A stretch of DNA of 64,000 nucleotides. Origin: Clostridia bacterium (GTDB lineage Bacteria; Bacillota_A; Clostridia; Oscillospirales; CAG-272). Of this stretch, positions 61,230 through 64,000 are shown in pieces (the stretch's first letter is position 1; each line of letters begins with the position of its first letter). The stretch spans positions 36,286 through 100,285 of the forward strand of contig JAFTSQ010000018.1 of the NCBI GenBank assembly GCA_017467205.1, given 5' to 3'. The notes below the pieces were generated by a model that did not search any database, was not told the origin of the DNA, and saw nothing but the letters and a program-made list of their open reading frames with translations. Both the position numbers and the translations under genes were made by a program.

Positions 61230-61901
61230 ATGAGCTGGATCTTTGATGTCATAGAGATAATTGGCGTAATCGCCTTTGCGGTAGCGGGAAGTATGATGGC
61301 AATAGACCGCGAAGCCGATTTCTTCGGAGTTCTCTTCTGCGCTTTTATGACCTGCTTCGGCGGCGGTGTTATGCGCGACCTCTTTATCGGCGGAAAAATG
61401 CCCGCATTTTTCACCGACTATCACCTTGAGACAGCGGTCTGCGCGGCTACGTCAATTCTCGTTTTCTTCCTTGCGAAGTTCTTCAAGCGCGTCTACATAA
61501 AGCGCGAGAAATTGGTTGACAGCATAGTCAATATTTTCGACGCACTCGGTCTTGGAATCTTCGTAGTTTACAGCACGGGGGTGGCGATAGCGGCGAATTG
61601 CTCGGCATTTGCCTCTATTGTGATAGGTATGACGGCAGGCACGGGCGGCGGTCTTATACGCGACCTTGTTCTTCGTGATATTCCGATAATTCTGCGCAAG
61701 AGAATATACGCCGTTGCGGCGATTGTCGGCGCGGCTGTTTATTACGTGATAGCGGTCTATCTTTCAAACGAGCTTCTCGCAACCTCGCTCGGACTTTCGG
61801 TCGTGTTTGCACTCAGGGTATGCGCTACGGTATTCAAGTGGAATATGCCGAAGGCTATCGTATTTTCCGAGGTGAAGCTTGACGGCGACGAGGGGAACTG
61901 A
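61230..61901 (+). CDS. UPF0126/TRIC-type membrane protein
   Basis: The 223-residue protein has seven helices in two repeated halves. Each half carries GFVxxGGGxxRDLxxG-like sequence: CFGGGVMRDLFIGG and GTGGGLIRDLVLRD. This is the UPF0126 (TRIC-like) family, related to trimeric cation channels and sometimes called glycine transporters. Its physiological cargo is uncertain. ATG 61230 follows GAGGTGAG; the GTG at 61224 overlaps that SD. It follows rdgB by seven bases. Confidence 0.88.
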   Translation: MSWIFDVIEIIGVIAFAVAGSMMAIDREADFFGVLFCAFMTCFGGGVMRDLFIGGKMPAFFTDYHLETAVCAATSILVFFLAKFFKRVYIKREKLVDSIVNIFDALGLGIFVVYSTGVAIAANCSAFASIVIGMTAGTGGGLIRDLVLRDIPIILRKRIYAVAAIVGAAVYYVIAVYLSNELLATSLGLSVVFALRVCATVFKWNMPKAIVFSEVKLDGDEGN

Positions 61902-61932
61902 AAATTCTTTTGAAAATATTTTTGTTTTTCTA

Positions 61933-61961
61933 TTTACAAATAGATTTTTTTGTGTTATAAT
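61933..61961 (+). promoter_or_regulatory. Promoter of rpsO
   Basis: TTTACA (61933-61938), 17-bp spacer, TATAAT (61956-61961). Confidence 0.87.
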
Positions 61962-61967
61962 AGCTTG

Positions 61968-62089
61968 ACCTATGTCTTGGTGGTGTGTATGACCTTGCCC
62001 CGTTTGAAGCATAGCTTCCTGCGTAGCCTGCGTTTTTCACCCGCACTCCACTCGGCTTACGGTTAGAATATTAAGAAAGGTGAAGAAAA
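61968..62089 (+). promoter_or_regulatory. Leader of rpsO, candidate S15 feedback site
   Basis: About 120 bases lie between promoter and start. A hairpin GAAGC/ATA/GCTTC (62006-62018) and several G/C-rich blocks can pair. S15 binds and represses its own leader in many bacteria by structurally unlike RNAs. No known leader class is recognisable here, so this is a position-based guess. Confidence 0.4.
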
Positions 62090-62356
62090 ATGATTTCGAA
62101 GGAAACCAAGACAGCCATTATCGCAGAGTACAAGATCAACGAGAAGGATACCGGTTCGCCCGAGGTTCAGATTGCTATCCTTACCGATAGAATCAACGGC
62201 CTTACCGAGCATATGAAGAAGAACCCCAAGGACCATCATTCTCAGAGAGGTCTTCTCAAGATGGTTGGACACAGAAAGCAGCTTCTCGCTTACCTTGCAA
62301 AGAAGGATATCGAGAGATACAGATCTGTAGTCAAAAGACTCGGACTCAGAAAGTAA
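62090..62356 (+). CDS. rpsO: 30S ribosomal protein S15
   Basis: The 88-residue protein is of standard length. [31 protein letters not shown] sequence ([17 protein letters not shown]) and the [20 protein letters not shown] end are the S15 signatures. GAAAGGTGAAG precedes the ATG. pnp follows after a terminator and leader, the same gene order as in most bacteria. Confidence 0.97.
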   Translation: MISKETKTAIIAEYKINEKDTGSPEVQIAILTDRINGLTEHMKKNPKDHHSQRGLLKMVGHRKQLLAYLAKKDIERYRSVVKRLGLRK

Positions 62357-62371
62357 TTTCGGAGTCCAAAG

Positions 62372-62403
62372 AAACGGGAACGGGATTATTTTCGTTCCCG
62401 TTT
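62372..62403 (+). terminator. Partial terminator between rpsO and pnp
   Basis: AAACGGGAACG (62372-62382) pairs with 62393-62403. Few T residues follow, so read-through into pnp is likely. Confidence 0.75.
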
Positions 62404-62429
62404 ATTGCGAAAAAACAAATAAAATATGT

Positions 62430-62503
62430 GGGACAGCGGAAGTAGCAGTTAAATGCGCCTCGGCAGGCTCGGGTCACATTTAAGTGCTATGTTCGCCGTT
62501 CCC
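62430..62503 (+). other. Long hairpin in the pnp 5' leader
   Basis: An 11-of-12 bp stem pairs 62444-62455 (AGCAGTTAAATG) with 62477-62488. An outer, imperfect stem pairs GGGA and GCG at 62430-62438 with the GTTCGCCGTTCCC at 62491-62503. In E. coli a leader stem of pnp is cut by RNase III and then degraded by PNPase for autocontrol; a similar scheme here is an inference. Confidence 0.6.
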
Positions 62504-62529
62504 CCAAAAAATCAAGGAGGAAACAAAAA

Positions 62530-64000
62530 ATGGTAGAAAACTTCAAAACATTCGACAACTACAAGGAATACACCTACGAGCTTGCGGGCAGACCTCTCGT
62601 AATCAAAACGGGTAAGGTAGCAGGCCTTGCAAACGGCTCGGTAATGATTCAGTACGGTGAAACCACCGTTCTTGCCTGCGTTACCGCATCCGCAGCACCC
62701 AGAGAGGGAATTGACTTCCTTCCTCTTTCGGTAGACTACGACGAGAAGATGTACGCCGTTGGTAAAATCCCCGGCGGCTTCCTTAAGAGAGAGGGTAAGC
62801 CCAGCGAGAAGGCTGTGCTTGCAGGCCGTGTTATCGACCGTCCCATCCGTCCCTTATTCCCGAAGGATCTTCGTAACGACATCTCTATCCTTCTCACCAT
62901 TATGTCGGTTGACCCCGACTGCTCACCCGAAATCACCGCTATGATAGGTGCATCGGTTGCTCTTTCCATCTCCGACATTCCGTGGAACGGACCTATCGGC
63001 GGCGTGTTTATGGGACTTGTTGACGGCAAGCTCGTCGTTAACCCCACCTACGAGGAGCGCAAGAATAGCACCCTCGAGCTCACCGTTGCGGCATCCGAGA
63101 ACAAGGTCGTTATGATCGAGGCGGGTGCTAAGGAGGTATCCGACGAGGATATGTACGCCGCTATTATGATGGCGCACGACGAGATCAAAAAGCTCGTTGC
63201 CTTCATCAACGGCATCGTTGCTGAAATTGGCAAGCCCAAGTTCGAGTATGCCTCGGGCGAGCTTGACCACGATATGTTCGACGAGATTTTCGCTCACTGC
63301 GAGAGCGCTGTTATGTATGCGCTTGATACCGACGACAAGACCGTTCGCGATGCAAGAATGCAGCCCATTCTCGACGATATCGTTGCAAGCTTCGAGGAGA
63401 AGTATCCCGATATCAAGACCATTCTCCCCGAGCTTATCTACAAGATTCAGAAGAAGATAGTTCGCCGTTGGCTTCTCGTTGACAAAAAGCGTGTTGACGG
63501 TCGCCGTATGGACGAGATAAGACCCCTCGCATCCGAGGTTGGCGTTATTCCGAGAGTGCACGGCTCGGGTCTGTTCACCCGTGGACAGACGCAGGTTCTC
63601 ACCATTGCAACGCTCGGCACTCTTTCCGACGCGCAGAAGCTTGAGGGCCTTGACGACGAGGAAACCAAGAGATATATGCACCACTACAATATGCCCGGCT
63701 ACTCCACCGGTGAGGCAAAGGCTCAGAGAAGCCCCGGCCGCCGCGAGATAGGTCACGGTGCACGTGCAGAGCGCTCGCTCGTTCCCGTTCTTCCCAGCGA
63801 GGAGGAGTTCCCCTACGCTATCCGCCTCGTTTCCGAGGTTGTAAGCTCTAACGGCTCTACCTCTCAGGGCTCGGTTTGCGGCTCAACCCTTGCGCTTATG
63901 GACGCAGGCGTTCCGATCAAAGCTCCCGTTGCAGGTATCTCCTGCGGACTTATCACCGCAGAGGACGGAAGCTGGGATACTATGATAGACATTCAGGGTC
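62530..64000 (+). CDS. pnp: Polynucleotide phosphorylase, N-terminal 490 residues (cut by window end)
   Basis: This is a 3'-5' phosphorolytic exoribonuclease of the RNA degradosome. The frame stays open to the window edge, so the KH and S1 domains are missing from view. The first RNase PH core (about 10-145) contains YAVGKIPGGFLKREGKPSE, then RVIDRPIRPLFPK. An alpha-helical linker follows (about 150-310), then the second core (from about 320) with GRRMDEIRPLASEVG and GLFTRGQTQVL. The catalytic run MPGYSTGEAK and the R/H pair near GRREIGHGARAERSL are present. AAGGAGG is ten bases before ATG 62530. Confidence 0.96.
   Translation, partial: MVENFKTFDNYKEYTYELAGRPLVIKTGKVAGLANGSVMIQYGETTVLACVTASAAPREGIDFLPLSVDYDEKMYAVGKIPGGFLKREGKPSEKAVLAGRVIDRPIRPLFPKDLRNDISILLTIMSVDPDCSPEITAMIGASVALSISDIPWNGPIGGVFMGLVDGKLVVNPTYEERKNSTLELTVAASENKVVMIEAGAKEVSDEDMYAAIMMAHDEIKKLVAFINGIVAEIGKPKFEYASGELDHDMFDEIFAHCESAVMYALDTDDKTVRDARMQPILDDIVASFEEKYPDIKTILPELIYKIQKKIVRRWLLVDKKRVDGRRMDEIRPLASEVGVIPRVHGSGLFTRGQTQVLTIATLGTLSDAQKLEGLDDEETKRYMHHYNMPGYSTGEAKAQRSPGRREIGHGARAERSLVPVLPSEEEFPYAIRLVSEVVSSNGSTSQGSVCGSTLALMDAGVPIKAPVAGISCGLITAEDGSWDTMIDIQG

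Overview
The window looks like a chromosomal segment of an uncultured anaerobic member of the Bacillota, most likely class Clostridia and gut-associated. The evidence is a HrcA-type CIRCE operator before clpB, strong SD sequences, sigma-A promoters almost always with a 17-bp spacer, an HPr with His15 and Ser46, a PheS of the Bacillota type with a cysteine cluster, a four-cysteine L32, and a Re-type citrate synthase in place of the usual enzyme. There is no plasmid, phage or IS transposase gene. Genes are dense and mostly housekeeping, and intrinsic hairpins separate most units. I cannot name the genus.

Layout. 1-4.4 kb: the 3' end of an M48 peptidase, a structured RNA leader, cysK-cysE (serine to cysteine), glyA, and a small PC4/YdbC-like protein. 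4.4-8.8 kb: a CubicO-type serine hydrolase, a palindromic interspersed repeat, a Gfo/Idh/MocA oxidoreductase and a PF11449-like permease. 9-13.1 kb: CIRCE-clpB, an unknown small protein and an M19 dipeptidase. 13.3-15.6 kb: a DUF1538 membrane protein followed by a tandem PII-like protein. 15.7-20.9 kb: one operon of Re-citrate synthase, a GntR/FCD regulator, aconitase and isocitrate dehydrogenase, with a GntR-type operator just below a perfect promoter. This should make 2-oxoglutarate from acetyl-CoA and oxaloacetate. 21-28.7 kb: a MATE transporter, cardiolipin synthase, two tandem PH-like membrane proteins, a ComM-type ATPase and nagA.

28.7-33.7 kb: a secreted phosphodiesterase-like lipoprotein with two LamG domains, an organophosphate-type MFS transporter and a DeoR regulator. 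33.8-37.7 kb: an O-antigen-ligase-like protein and a fused initiating sugar-phosphate transferase/glycosyltransferase, a surface-glycan module. 37.9-45.3 kb: an RNase III with two dsRNA-binding domains, a sugar isomerase-like protein, a Nudix hydrolase, a CvpA-like protein, a URO-D-like protein coupled to an AraC regulator, then a gene-free stretch holding an inverted-repeat-bounded hairpin array. 45.3-56.4 kb: pheST, uvrC-rsmD-coaD, HPr, and rimM-trmD joined to a second O-antigen-ligase-like gene and two DUF4330-like genes. 56.4-64 kb: a glycosyltransferase, tadA, a CPBP protease, secG, yceD-rpmF, rdgB with a UPF0126 membrane protein, rpsO, and the start of pnp behind a long leader hairpin.

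The observations most worth following are the cysK leader RNA (603-761) with mutually exclusive pairings, the 406-bp hairpin-array element (44926-45332), the 840-residue glycan fusion enzyme, the two-dsRBD RNase III, the DUF1538/PII pair and the probably leaderless rimM transcript. No complete previously unknown defence or mobile system is evident.
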